A stretch of 64,000 nucleotides of DNA. It comes from an uncultured Bacteroidota bacterium. GTDB lineage: Bacteria > Bacteroidota > Bacteroidia > Bacteroidales > P3. Within the stretch, counting starts at the first letter, position 1. Each line of letters starts with the position of its first letter. The stretch is taken from NCBI GenBank assembly GCA_902784465.1, contig CACZUZ010000002.1:1-64000 (forward strand), read 5' to 3'. The notes beneath the pieces were generated by a model. It ran no database searches. It saw only the letters and a program-made list of their open reading frames with translations, and had not been told where the DNA came from. This document shows, piece after piece, positions 27,098-36,151 of this stretch. The position numbers were made by a program, and so were the translations under genes.

Positions 27098-27125
27098 GTG
27101 AATTGTGAATGGTGAATTTTGAATT
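27098..27125. repeat. 7-bp tandem array, 4 units, between grpE and dnaJ
   Basis: Units GTGAATT, GTGAATG, GTGAATT, TTGAATT (plus strand) fill nearly the whole 38-base gap and so occupy the ribosome-binding position of dnaJ. Same unit family as at 25770 and 37943. Confidence 0.8.
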
Positions 27126-27129
27126 GTGG

Positions 27130-27732
27130 TTAGCAGGCTACGACCACCTGTGCGAAACGGAGGACGTCATCGTTGAGGAAATAGCCTTTCTTCACCACGT
27201 CGAGTACCGTACCTTTGGCCTCGGGGGTCGGGGCGGGTATCTGAGTGATAGCCTCATGGAAGTTCTCGTCGAACTTTACGCCTTTGGCCTCCATAGGTTT
27301 CAGGCCTTTCTGCTGGAGGGCGTTCACCATGTTTTTATATATTAGTTCCATGCCTTCGCGAGCCGCGTCACCTTCTGCCAAATTGGCAAGGGCGCGCTCC
27401 ATGTCATCGATGACAGGGAGCATCAACTTGATGATGTCTTTGCCGCCATTGAGGATGAGGCTGGCCTTCTCGGCGCTTGTACGTTTGCGATAGTTCTCGT
27501 ATTCAGAGTAGACGCGCATGTATTTGTCGTTCATTTCGGAGAGTTTCAGTCCCATCTGCTCGACTTTCTCGTTGAGTTCGTCGATGTGGCGTTCCATACG
27601 TTTCTTTCTTGCGCGACGGCCTGATTCCTCTTGCTTTTTCTGATTGGCTGCCATCTCTTCGGCTGCGTCGTTGATGATTTTTTCTGCAGTCTCTTCAATA
27701 GGTTCTTGAGGGGTTTTATCTTCTTGGTTCAT
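27130..27732 (-). CDS. grpE: Nucleotide exchange factor GrpE
   Basis: 200 residues: a charged, disordered N-terminus, a long coiled coil (about 45-95), then the conserved core VYSEYENYRKRTSAEK, LPVIDDMERAL and a beta domain with GTVLDVVKKGYFLNDDVLRFAQVVV. GrpE releases ADP from DnaK. Transcribed with dnaJ. No TAnnTTTG box is found on this strand between the ATG and the OstA-like stop at 28049; a 9-bp repeat array takes that space. Confidence 0.95.
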   Translation of the reverse strand: MNQEDKTPQEPIEETAEKIINDAAEEMAANQKKQEESGRRARKKRMERHIDELNEKVEQMGLKLSEMNDKYMRVYSEYENYRKRTSAEKASLILNGGKDIIKLMLPVIDDMERALANLAEGDAAREGMELIYKNMVNALQQKGLKPMEAKGVKFDENFHEAITQIPAPTPEAKGTVLDVVKKGYFLNDDVLRFAQVVVAC

Positions 27733-27758
27733 GATTGGTTTATTTTGTGGTTTTTTTT

Positions 27759-28001
27759 CTAGATTTCCTAGACTGTCTGGAGTCTCTAGATTTTCTAGAC
27801 TGTCTAGAGTTTCTAGATTTTCTAGACTGTCTAGAGTCTCTAGATTTTCTAGTCTGTCTAGGGTTTCTAGTCTGTCTTGGGCTTCTAGTCTGTCTAGGGC
27901 TTCTAGTCTGTCTAGGGCTTCTAGTCTGTCTAGGGCTTCTAGACTGTCTAGGGCTTCTAGTCTCTCTAGGGCTTCTAGTCTCTCTAGGGCTTCTAGTTTT
28001 C
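27759..28001. repeat. 9-bp CTAG array upstream of grpE, 26 units plus a partial unit
   Basis: From 27759 to 27993 a CTAG-type tetranucleotide (CTAG, CTGG or CTTG in single variants) recurs at exact 9-base intervals. Units are CTAGATTTT, CTAGACTGT, CTAGAGTTT near grpE and CTAGTCTGT, CTAGGGCTT further away, so the array also has an 18-base higher order in its distal part. The plus-strand frame through it encodes a meaningless six-residue repeat and is not taken as a gene. Confidence 0.92.
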
Positions 28002-28048
28002 TATTTAATCAAAAGTTCTACCATTAGGGGTCAACTGACATTTTGTCA

Positions 28049-29647
28049 TCATTCTTGGGGTTGGGTTGATTGCTCTTGCGATACATTTCCTACTGTCCTG
28101 AAGACATCGTCTGGGGACTTGGGGCGTATGTCGTCGAGCCAGCGGAAACCTGGGAGCAGACGTTCGTCGGCTGGGAGTTTGTCGGGAGGATACATCTTCA
28201 TATCGGGCGAGACATAGGTCGCGAAGCGGGTAGGTTTACGCTTCTTAAAATAGATACGCATGTCGGAGCCCATACCGGCGTTGACACCGAGGAGACTTCT
28301 GGAGGTCAGTGTGATGGTGTCCTCTGTGGCGTTGTCGGGGACAATACGCTCTGTTTGCTCGTCGATGACATAGTAGACCATGCGTGCCGAGCCAAGAATG
28401 TCGGCATAGAGAGGCTCGCTGCTCTCGAGATAGACATCAGCGTTGCGGCCCTTGACCTGACTGAATTTCTCGGAATCTACACGTTCTATCGAGAAGACAT
28501 TAGAACGCAGCTTGACGAGGCGGACGCCAGCCGTGTCGTAGAAGCAATGGATAGTGTCGGCGGTACACTGATAGTCGTCGTACCATACCACAGGGTCATG
28601 GTAGAGCGTCATCAACGAATCGGTGGCAGAGTAGACCAGCGAGTCGCAGACCATCTGAGCGTCGTTTCGGAAGAGGCGCACGCCACGGTAGGCACGAGCA
28701 GCTGAGAACTGACGGTTCTCGTCGTTGTAGGCGAAGATGGTGTCAGCATGCAAGAAGAGAGAGTCACCCACCGAGTCGATATAGATAATCAGGGCTGAGT
28801 CGGTAACGAAGGAGAGCCTCTCCTCCTGAGAGGTAAGACCCTCATGACCGCGGCAAATAACCATGTTAAGAGTGTCGACGATGACCACATGTCCGAAGGA
28901 GCGTCCATAATCGGTGTGGTCATTGAAATAGAGTGTGTCGGCAGTCATCCACTTCTGCCTGTCGGTGAGACGGGAAGCCTTGAAGGAGGCGGCATCATGG
29001 GTAGAGGTGTTATATGTACCCTCTTCGCTATAGACCGTCGATGAGTCGCTGATGATAGCGGTTGGTGAGATAAACTGAGCCAGGGCGGTGTGTGTGTTGT
29101 AAAGGAGAGTGTCGGTGTAGAGCCATGCAGTAGAGTCGTGCAGAACCACCTCGTCGAAGAGATAGATGTCTCGGGTGTCGGAATGATAATGGCCTTTGCG
29201 ACTGTCCATGAGAGCGCTGTCGTGGACAGTATGGCCCCAATGGTAGTAGGAAGCCGTGGCGTTGTTGCGGTCGTAGCTGAGAAGGTCAGTCTTGAGGATG
29301 GTGATGCCGTCGACGAGTGTCACGGTGTCGCCCCACACGTCAGCGATACGAGTGGTGCCGTCGTAGATAGCCGACGAGCCGTAGAGAGTGGTAGTGTCGG
29401 TGATGAGTATCGTGACATTCCCGTATGCCTTGAAGATATTGTTTTTGGTATCGAAGGTAGCGCTATCGGTGTAGAGGGTCATGCCGTCATGATAAGCCTC
29501 GACGTTACGATAGAGAATCCAGACATCGGCATCGTCGGGGTCGCGGCTACCCATATCGGCCTTGTACTCGATGATTTTCTGGGCACAAAGCGGCAGCGAC
29601 GCAGCAAGCAAGAAGAATATGATACAGAATTTTAAATAATTACGCAC
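28049..29647 (-). CDS. OstA/LptA-like envelope protein
   Basis: 532 residues from a GTG at 29647, chosen because it starts a signal peptide (VRNYLKFCIIFFLLAASLPLCAQ) and lies just after a -7 box; longer in-frame starts would run back through the gldJ terminator. The mature part is a long series of beta repeats such as YADMGSRDPDD, ATFDTKNNIFKAYGNVTI and SAIYDGTTRIADVWGDTV, the OstA-like pattern of LptA/LptD N-domains that carry lipopolysaccharide across the periplasm. It is about three times the size of LptA and has no LptD barrel; in this phylum such proteins are called OstA-like. Role in LPS transport is inference. Confidence 0.78.
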   Translation of the reverse strand: MRNYLKFCIIFFLLAASLPLCAQKIIEYKADMGSRDPDDADVWILYRNVEAYHDGMTLYTDSATFDTKNNIFKAYGNVTILITDTTTLYGSSAIYDGTTRIADVWGDTVTLVDGITILKTDLLSYDRNNATASYYHWGHTVHDSALMDSRKGHYHSDTRDIYLFDEVVLHDSTAWLYTDTLLYNTHTALAQFISPTAIISDSSTVYSEEGTYNTSTHDAASFKASRLTDRQKWMTADTLYFNDHTDYGRSFGHVVIVDTLNMVICRGHEGLTSQEERLSFVTDSALIIYIDSVGDSLFLHADTIFAYNDENRQFSAARAYRGVRLFRNDAQMVCDSLVYSATDSLMTLYHDPVVWYDDYQCTADTIHCFYDTAGVRLVKLRSNVFSIERVDSEKFSQVKGRNADVYLESSEPLYADILGSARMVYYVIDEQTERIVPDNATEDTITLTSRSLLGVNAGMGSDMRIYFKKRKPTRFATYVSPDMKMYPPDKLPADERLLPGFRWLDDIRPKSPDDVFRTVGNVSQEQSTQPQE

Positions 29648-29672
29648 ACTAGCAGTATTAGATAAACAAATG

Positions 29673-29680
29673 CAAAAGTA
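29673..29680 (-). promoter_or_regulatory. -7 box of the OstA-like gene
   Basis: Minus-strand TACTTTTG, 25 bases before the chosen GTG start. It follows the gldJ terminator, giving the gene its own promoter. Confidence 0.55.
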
Positions 29681-29693
29681 AGAAAAAAAAGAG

Positions 29694-29726
29694 AAAGGAA
29701 GACATCCATTTAAGGAGTCTTCCTTT
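29694..29726 (-). terminator. Terminator after gldJ
   Basis: AAAGGAAGAC (29694-29703) and GTCTTCCTTT (29717-29726) make a 10-bp stem with a 13-base loop, flanked by T runs on both strands. It lies 26 bases past the gldJ stop. Confidence 0.8.
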
Positions 29727-29751
29727 TTTTCGTATAAAATATAGCAGTGCT

Positions 29752-31311
29752 TTATTTTTCGGCGCGGGGTCCGAGGCGGTCCATAGCGCAGCGGAAACCA
29801 ATCCAAGAGGTAGAGCGTTCCTGGTCGTAGAAGCGGCGAGTGCCAGCCTGCATCCAGTAGGCACGGTCGTGCCATGAGCCACCCTTGACAACGCGAACCT
29901 TGTTGGAGGTCAGCGAAGTGACTTGAGTAGGATTGTCGACATTGCGGCGATACATCATGTTGGTGACACTGTCGGGGTTGGAGAGGTTGACGTTTTCCTC
30001 ATCCTGGCTAACAGCTTCATCCTCTTCATCTTGGCCAACGGAAACCCAAGAATCGATGCCAGCCTGTGCATTATAGTCGTAGATGTTGGATGCATAGTCA
30101 CCGTCGAGGTAGTTGATGTTGTCAGCCTGACGATAGTTACGGCGGTTGAGGTCATCGTCGACATTCTTGTAGACTATGCTACCAGTGGTATCGTTGATAG
30201 CGATTTCCTCATCGACGTAGGTAGGAGTGCGGTAGACGTTACCACGGAAGGGGTTCTGGTCTTCGCCACCGACGGGGTTCTGGTCCTTACGATAGACATC
30301 CATGCACCACTCGCTGACGTTGCCAGCCATGTTGTAGAGGCCGTAGTCGTTGGGGAAGTACCACTTGACGGGGCAGGTATAGTCCCAGCCGTCGTTAAGG
30401 TTGCCGGCGACACCCATAGCGTCGCCACGCGAACGCTTGAAGTTGGCAAGGAACTGGCCGTAGTATTTCTTGTTGGCAGAACGGACGCTTGAGCCAGCCC
30501 AGGGATAGGTCTTATGCTCAACGATACGCTCGTCGTAGGTGTTGCCAATCAGACCGAGGGCAGCAAATTCCCATTCAGCCTCGGTGGGGAGGCGGTAGTG
30601 AGGGATAAGGATACCGTCCTCGCGGCGTACCTGACGCGGTTCGCCACCGGCGGTGGGGTCGAGGTTCTCGAGCTCTTTGCGGGTCTCGCCGCGGAACTGT
30701 CCAGCCAGATAGACATCAGTCTGGAAAGCCGACTCGCCACGGAGGTCGGTGAGGTCGAGAGCGATGATGCCAGCGTCGACAAGGATTTTCTCGTTGACGC
30801 GGTCGGTACGCCAGACACAATACTTGGAAGCCTGCTCCCAAGAGACGCCGACGACGGGGTACTGGTCGTAGATGGGGCTTTGGAAATAGTAGTCCACGAA
30901 GCCTTCACGCCAAGCCAGACGGTCACGCCAGCAGTTGGTGTCGGGATAGATGGCGCGGACACGCTCTGGATATTCCTCGCCGTAGGCACGTTTCATCCAA
31001 TAGACATACTCGCGATAAGACTGGTTGGTGACCTCAGTTTCGTCGATGTAGAAAGAGGAGACCGTAACAGTGTGGGCGAGGTTATTCCACTGGTAGCGGG
31101 AATCATCAGATACGCGACCCATGGTGAAAGAGCCGCCCTCGATAAATACGAGGCCTGGAGCGGTAATTTGTTCATTATACTCCGACACTTCGAAACCGCC
31201 CCACTCGGGGTCATTGTAGTTCCAACCAGTGGTGGCGGACTTCTGCTTGCTGCAGCCCACAATGAGGAGGGCGGCTGCCAAGAAGAGAGATGCTTTCTTT
31301 AAGCTTTTCAT
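29752..31311 (-). CDS. gldJ: Gliding motility / T9SS lipoprotein GldJ
   Basis: 519 residues with a lipoprotein signal (LLIVGCSKQK, Cys at 20) and a formylglycine-generating-enzyme (SUMF1) fold: GLVFIEGGSFTMGRVSDD, ETEVTNQSYREY, YRLPTEAEWEFAA and KGGSWHDRAYW...GFRCAM. The opening TTGWNYND, the insert with NYLDGDYASNIYDY and the C-terminus DRLGPRAEK match GldJ rather than its relative GldK/PorK. GldJ is needed for T9SS stability and gliding where studied. It lies beside porU and porV, the neighbourhood known from Flavobacterium. The PorP-like gene is 66 bases upstream, probably in one operon. Confidence 0.85.
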   Translation of the reverse strand: MKSLKKASLFLAAALLIVGCSKQKSATTGWNYNDPEWGGFEVSEYNEQITAPGLVFIEGGSFTMGRVSDDSRYQWNNLAHTVTVSSFYIDETEVTNQSYREYVYWMKRAYGEEYPERVRAIYPDTNCWRDRLAWREGFVDYYFQSPIYDQYPVVGVSWEQASKYCVWRTDRVNEKILVDAGIIALDLTDLRGESAFQTDVYLAGQFRGETRKELENLDPTAGGEPRQVRREDGILIPHYRLPTEAEWEFAALGLIGNTYDERIVEHKTYPWAGSSVRSANKKYYGQFLANFKRSRGDAMGVAGNLNDGWDYTCPVKWYFPNDYGLYNMAGNVSEWCMDVYRKDQNPVGGEDQNPFRGNVYRTPTYVDEEIAINDTTGSIVYKNVDDDLNRRNYRQADNINYLDGDYASNIYDYNAQAGIDSWVSVGQDEEDEAVSQDEENVNLSNPDSVTNMMYRRNVDNPTQVTSLTSNKVRVVKGGSWHDRAYWMQAGTRRFYDQERSTSWIGFRCAMDRLGPRAEK

Positions 31312-31377
31312 ATAATAAGACTTTTTATTTCTGTTCTTTTACGTCAGACGAAGGGAAAAGTTTCGTTTTTTTGATAA

Positions 31378-32379
31378 TTAGAATGAGGGGCAGCGGATAG
31401 CTTTGACCTTATGCTTCTTTTCGGGGCAAGGCAGAAGTATGCCGAAGGAGATTTCGTGAGCGCCCGATGTGTTGTTGGAGAGTTTGGAGACGGTCACGTC
31501 GTAGCTGTAGCCGATTTTGAAGTGGTCCTGTTGGAAGCCCACCTGGAAGATGAAGGCGTCGGCATTCTCGATGCCGTTGCGGAACCAGACTCCGACGAGG
31601 AAAGGCATCCAGTCGAGGTAGAGACCATAGTTGAAGTAGTGGAAGCCAGCCTGATACTGATAGATGAAGTTAGGAGAAAGGATCGGTGTGCCGAGGCCCA
31701 ACGAGGAGGTTCGGCGAGCTTCCTCAGCGATATTGATAAGAGCGCCCACGTTGCCGGTGAATTTCATAGGCAGTTGGGTGACGCCATAGAAGCCGTTGGA
31801 AGGTTGAGTGAGGTGAGAAGCAGCGAATCCCGCATACCAGGAGGTGCCATAAACCATGAGACCAGCGTCGAAGTCGAGATACCATTTATTAGTTTTCTCG
31901 GGCATCTGAGCGGAAGTCATACCGGTGAAGCCCATAACCTTATCAATCATATCGGGGAAACGCAGGGCATCCCAATTCAGGCTAGTATTGACTATGCCAG
32001 CCTTGAGGCCAGCGTTGACCCACAGTTCGCGGGCCAGCTGGAAGCGGAAAGCGTACATCACAGCGAGAGAGCTAGTGGTGAGAGCACCGTGGTCACCCTG
32101 ACGGTCGCTCATGACGATAGCGCCTATGCCGCCGTGAAGAGGATCCACATACTGGTCGTAAGAAGCAGACACTGTGGTGAATGCGCTAACCAGCGAAGGC
32201 CATTGGGAGCGATAGTTCAACGAGATACGAGGACACACTTTAGAACCCGCAAAGGCAGGGTTCATATAAAGAGGATTAGCATAGAATTGCGAGAAAATCA
32301 CATCCTGAGCATTCGCGACAGGTAAAGAGGCCACAAAGAGGGCGACAATCAGGACAATTTTTGAGAAATTCTTCATCAT
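31378..32379 (-). CDS. PorP/SprF-family T9SS outer-membrane protein
   Basis: 333 residues from the ATG at 32379, which starts a signal peptide (MMKNFSKIVLIVALFVASLPVANAQ). The mature N-terminus DVIFSQFYANPLYMNPAFAG is the hallmark of the PorP/SprF family, and the rest reads as a small beta barrel (GLYLDWMPFLVGVWFRNG, FKIGYSYDVTVSKL). Family members are outer-membrane partners of the T9SS, some of them tied to one cargo, as SprF is to SprB. Upstream of gldJ in the same direction. Confidence 0.88.
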   Translation of the reverse strand: MMKNFSKIVLIVALFVASLPVANAQDVIFSQFYANPLYMNPAFAGSKVCPRISLNYRSQWPSLVSAFTTVSASYDQYVDPLHGGIGAIVMSDRQGDHGALTTSSLAVMYAFRFQLARELWVNAGLKAGIVNTSLNWDALRFPDMIDKVMGFTGMTSAQMPEKTNKWYLDFDAGLMVYGTSWYAGFAASHLTQPSNGFYGVTQLPMKFTGNVGALINIAEEARRTSSLGLGTPILSPNFIYQYQAGFHYFNYGLYLDWMPFLVGVWFRNGIENADAFIFQVGFQQDHFKIGYSYDVTVSKLSNNTSGAHEISFGILLPCPEKKHKVKAIRCPSF

Positions 32380-32715
32380 ATAAGGTAAAAATAAGCCTAA
32401 AATCAAAAGGCAATATTACGAATATTATTTCATTTTGAAATCCATTTCAGCAAAAAAAAATACAATCAAGTAATTTTCAAGATAATATATTTTGCCAAAA
32501 AGTATAAGAATAAGTTCAAAAAAGGTAAAAATGAGAGGAAAAACGAGAAATTTGAGTGAGGTGAGATGATAAGTTTCTTCACTAAACAATAAAAAAAGAC
32601 AAACGACGTTTTTGTTCTGCTTTATACGATTAAAATGGCTGCAGGTTTCACCTTCGCAAACATTTTAATTCCTATACCAATCATTTTTTATTCTTGCATT
32701 CGACAGAAACTATAC
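32380..32715. other. AT-rich divergent intergenic region between PorP-like gene and porU
   Basis: 336 bases without a credible gene, rich in A/T runs. It must hold the leftward promoter of the PorP-like/gldJ genes, for which I see no clear TAnnTTTG box, and the porU promoter near 32689. An open frame continuous with porU begins at 32635 but is not considered translated. Confidence 0.6.
32689..32696 (+). promoter_or_regulatory. Candidate -7 box for porU
   Basis: TATTCTTG differs from TAnnTTTG at one position and lies 20 bases before the ATG at 32716. If used, the longer reading frame from 32635 cannot be translated. Confidence 0.4.
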
Positions 32716-35700
32716 ATGGCAAAGAAAATAGCAATAATACTATATTTATTCATTACATCCGGCTATATAATGGCACAAGGGGTAAGTCATTCGGCTTTGC
32801 GGGATGGAGAGTGGTGGCGTGTGCGGATCACCGGTGCCGGCATATATGAGCTCGCGGGCAGCACCATGAGCGGGATGACAGGATGCAATGTGTCCGACAT
32901 CATGGTATGTGGCAGCATGGGTGGCGAGTTGGCAACGACCAACGGAGAAAGGAGGCCTGCCGACCTGGAAGAGATGGCGATAGAGGTGCATGACAATGAC
33001 GGTGACGGCATCTTCGACAATGAAGACCGCATTGTATTTTACGCCACTGGGGCTGACGGATGGCACTATGACGAGGCAACGGCACGTTTCGTCCACAAAC
33101 GGCACCACTATTCGACAGCCAACTACGTCTATGTGAGCCACCGGCAGGGCAGCCATAAACGCATAACCGCTGCCGAATCGCTGACAACGACAGGAAACGC
33201 GGTTACGACGGCACGGATGCTGGAGGTGCACGATGTCGACCAGGTCAACACCCACCAGTCGGGCCAGATTTGGGTAGGCGAACGCTTCAACAGCAATAGC
33301 CGAGAGCAGAGCATACCCATCACACTGCCGTCGACACGTAGCGGACAAGCTACCGTACGATATGCACTTGCCTCAGTATCAACAGCTCCCAGCACTTTCA
33401 AGGTCACCATAGGAGGCCAAACCGAGACCCATTCGGTTGGCGGCTATAGACTATACGGCACCAACACAGTCACCCTGCCAGCATCGGCAAGTACCAGCAG
33501 CACCATCAACACCAACATCCAGTTCACTCCGGGCGAGAATATGGCGACAGGCTACCTCGACTATATAGAGGTAGATGCCGAGGTGAAGCTGCGGGCAGGG
33601 GGTACGCAATTGTTTTACAGCACCTATCCGACAGGAGAGGTGAGCAGATACAGTGTCGCCGAAGCGAGTAGTGCGACGAAAGTGTGGGATGTCACCGACT
33701 ACAACAATGTGGCAGTCATGCCCACCACCGTTGAAGGCAGCACGCTAACCTTCACAGCGTTGAACGACACAGCACGACGATATGTCGTATTCAGCAACGG
33801 TGAGGCCATCAGCGCCAGTTCAATCCAGAAGGTCAGCAACCAGGACCTGCACGGAGCCTCATTGCCCGACATGGTTATTGTGTGCAACTCCACGCTGAGA
33901 AGTGCCGCAGAGAGAGTAGCCAACATTCACAGCATCCACGACAACATGGAGGTGCTGGTAGTGACACAAGAGGAGGTTTTCAACGAGTTCAGCTCAGGAC
34001 AGAAAGACCCGATGGCCATACGCGAGATGCTGCGTCATTACCGCAGAAGGGCTGTCGAAGAGGGAGGTCGGACGGTGAGTCATTTAATGCTTTTCGGGAA
34101 AGGGACATACGACAACAGGAATCTGACAGAGAGCAGCATACCCACCCTTGTAACCTACCAGACAGAGGTCTCGTTTGACGATGACGGGAGCTCGATAACC
34201 ACCGACGACATCTTTACCTATCTGGAAGATGGCGAGGACGTAGGAATAGGAACGACCATGGATGTGGCAGTGGGTCGCTTGCCAGCCAAGAGTCTTAGCG
34301 AAGCCAACCACTTGGTAGACAAGATAGAGCGATACATCACCAAGAGTGACCTGCCTAATAAAGAGATACGGGGGGACTGGCGTAACATCGTGGCGCTGCT
34401 GGCAGACGATGCCGACCCTAGTTGTCCGCACGACACCTCGTTCACGACCTCGTCGGAATACGTAGCCAAGAACATCCTTGCCAAACACCCCCAGATGAAC
34501 ATCGACAAGATATACGCAGACTCGTATGCACAGCAGTCGGGAGCCGACGGTTCGTTCTACCCCGATGTCAACAATGCGCTGAAAAAGCGGATGGACTATG
34601 GATGCCTGTTGCTCAACTACATAGGACACGGTTCATCGCAATACATAGGTACAGAGCGATTCATGATGAAGAGCAACATCAGCAGCTACCAAAACAAAGA
34701 GAGCCTACCCTACTTCATCACCAGCACCTGCACCTTCGGGCGGCATGACGACCCCGCCGAGACGTGCGGGGGCGAGGAGTTTGTGCTTGCCGACGGAGGC
34801 GGCATAGCATGCCTGGCAGCGTCGCGTCCCATATCGCACGTCATGGCTGTCAACAATGACATGATAATGTATGCCCTCGATGCAAACAACACGATAGGAG
34901 AAGCCGTGCGGTTGGCAAAGAACCGGAGATACACCACACAAGCCCTTGTCCTGCTGGGAGACCCAGCCATAAAGCTCGACATACCCACAAACCGTGCAGT
35001 AGTCACGCAAATCAACGACAAAGCCGTTGACAGTCTTAGCGACGACACAGCCCTTGTGCTGTCGACCGTAACCGTGGAGGGAGAGATACGGGGGGCCGAC
35101 GGAGAGCTCATGAGCGACTTCGAGGGAGACCTGTACCCCCTAGTATATGACCGCGCCAGAGAGGCCCGCACCCTTGCCAACGACAACGACAACTGCGAAG
35201 TACCGTTCCTACAGCAGAACAGCCTGCTGTACCGAGGACACACCAATATCGAAGGAGGACGGTTTGCGTTCCGTTTCACGGTGCCGCGCGACGTGCCCTA
35301 TCGTTTCGACTATTCACGCATATCGTTATATGCCAAATCATCCGTCGATGACGCCACAGGAGCATACACGCGGCTAGTGCTGGGAGGGTATGACGAAAGC
35401 GTTGACCTCAGAGAGGTGCGACCCGAGCTGCGTCTTTTCCTCAACGACACCAATTTCTGCAATGGCGGCATCACCGATGCCAACCCCACGCTGATAGTGA
35501 AGTTGCGCGACAGTGTTGGAATCAATGCCGTTGGCAGCGGATTGGGGCATGACCTGACGGCGGTGCTTGACGGGAACACCAACAACACCATAGTATTGAA
35601 CGACCTGTACGAGACCGACATAAGCGATGAGCGTTGTGGGACAGTGCGCTACAACCTCACAGGGTTGTCGAGAGGACGCCACACGATGAAGGTGAAAGCG

Positions 35701-36078
35701 TGGAACATCTTCAACTATTCGAACCAGAGCGAGCTCACCTTCTATGTCTTTGGCGACGACAGCACAAAGACCGAATACAAGGCCTACCCCACCCCAGCCA
35801 GCGACCATGTAAAGCTCTCCATAGAGCACAATATCAGAGGCAGCATCAAGAGTGCCACCCTATATATATATGACATGCAAGGCAGGTTACTGAGGGTTTT
35901 CACGCCGGCTGTAGCAGAAGACAGCTACGTCGTGGGCCCCGTGGACTGGAACCTGACCACTGCCAGCGGGGTACGCATCACGCCAGGCATCTACATAGCG
36001 CGATTCGAGCTGACGACCACCGACGGCGAGAAAATACGCGAGCAAGGCAAAGTGGTGGTGAGGAAGTTGACCAAATAG
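32716..36078 (+). CDS. porU: Type IX secretion sortase PorU
   Basis: 1,120 residues from the ATG at 32716, which gives the signal peptide MAKKIAIILYLFITSGYIMA. The C25 (gingipain-type) peptidase domain has HLMLFGKGTYDNRNL, the catalytic His in LLNYIGHGSSQYIG and the catalytic Cys in ITSTCTFGRHDDP. The protein ends in its own sorting-type domain (TPASDHVKLSIEHN ... PGIYIARFEL). PorU cuts the C-terminal signals of T9SS cargo at the cell surface and attaches the cargo to lipopolysaccharide. porV follows 73 bases downstream. Confidence 0.93.
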   Translation: MAKKIAIILYLFITSGYIMAQGVSHSALRDGEWWRVRITGAGIYELAGSTMSGMTGCNVSDIMVCGSMGGELATTNGERRPADLEEMAIEVHDNDGDGIFDNEDRIVFYATGADGWHYDEATARFVHKRHHYSTANYVYVSHRQGSHKRITAAESLTTTGNAVTTARMLEVHDVDQVNTHQSGQIWVGERFNSNSREQSIPITLPSTRSGQATVRYALASVSTAPSTFKVTIGGQTETHSVGGYRLYGTNTVTLPASASTSSTINTNIQFTPGENMATGYLDYIEVDAEVKLRAGGTQLFYSTYPTGEVSRYSVAEASSATKVWDVTDYNNVAVMPTTVEGSTLTFTALNDTARRYVVFSNGEAISASSIQKVSNQDLHGASLPDMVIVCNSTLRSAAERVANIHSIHDNMEVLVVTQEEVFNEFSSGQKDPMAIREMLRHYRRRAVEEGGRTVSHLMLFGKGTYDNRNLTESSIPTLVTYQTEVSFDDDGSSITTDDIFTYLEDGEDVGIGTTMDVAVGRLPAKSLSEANHLVDKIERYITKSDLPNKEIRGDWRNIVALLADDADPSCPHDTSFTTSSEYVAKNILAKHPQMNIDKIYADSYAQQSGADGSFYPDVNNALKKRMDYGCLLLNYIGHGSSQYIGTERFMMKSNISSYQNKESLPYFITSTCTFGRHDDPAETCGGEEFVLADGGGIACLAASRPISHVMAVNNDMIMYALDANNTIGEAVRLAKNRRYTTQALVLLGDPAIKLDIPTNRAVVTQINDKAVDSLSDDTALVLSTVTVEGEIRGADGELMSDFEGDLYPLVYDRAREARTLANDNDNCEVPFLQQNSLLYRGHTNIEGGRFAFRFTVPRDVPYRFDYSRISLYAKSSVDDATGAYTRLVLGGYDESVDLREVRPELRLFLNDTNFCNGGITDANPTLIVKLRDSVGINAVGSGLGHDLTAVLDGNTNNTIVLNDLYETDISDERCGTVRYNLTGLSRGRHTMKVKAWNIFNYSNQSELTFYVFGDDSTKTEYKAYPTPASDHVKLSIEHNIRGSIKSATLYIYDMQGRLLRVFTPAVAEDSYVVGPVDWNLTTASGVRITPGIYIARFELTTTDGEKIREQGKVVVRKLTK

Positions 36079-36151
36079 AACCGAAAAAAGACAACACACA
36101 ACAATAAAAAAAAACAAACATCGTTTTAGACAGACACAATAAAAAGAAAAC

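Noticed and set aside
25964..27115. 383-codon open frame opposite dnaJ
   Set aside because: dnaJ on the other strand is unmistakable (J domain, four zinc motifs); the plus-strand translation shows no domain.
27735..28217. 160-codon frame with a six-residue Leu-rich repeat
   Set aside because: It is a translation of the CTAG array, continues without a natural protein end, and reads against the OstA-like gene.
29648..29875. Longer N-terminus for the OstA-like protein
   Set aside because: It would overlap the end of gldJ and cross its terminator; the GTG at 29647 starts a good signal peptide just after a promoter box.
29752..31311. Assignment as GldK/PorK
   Set aside because: The N-terminal TTGWNYND, the NYLDGDYASNIYDY insert and the C-terminus match GldJ, and gldL, gldM and gldN do not follow.
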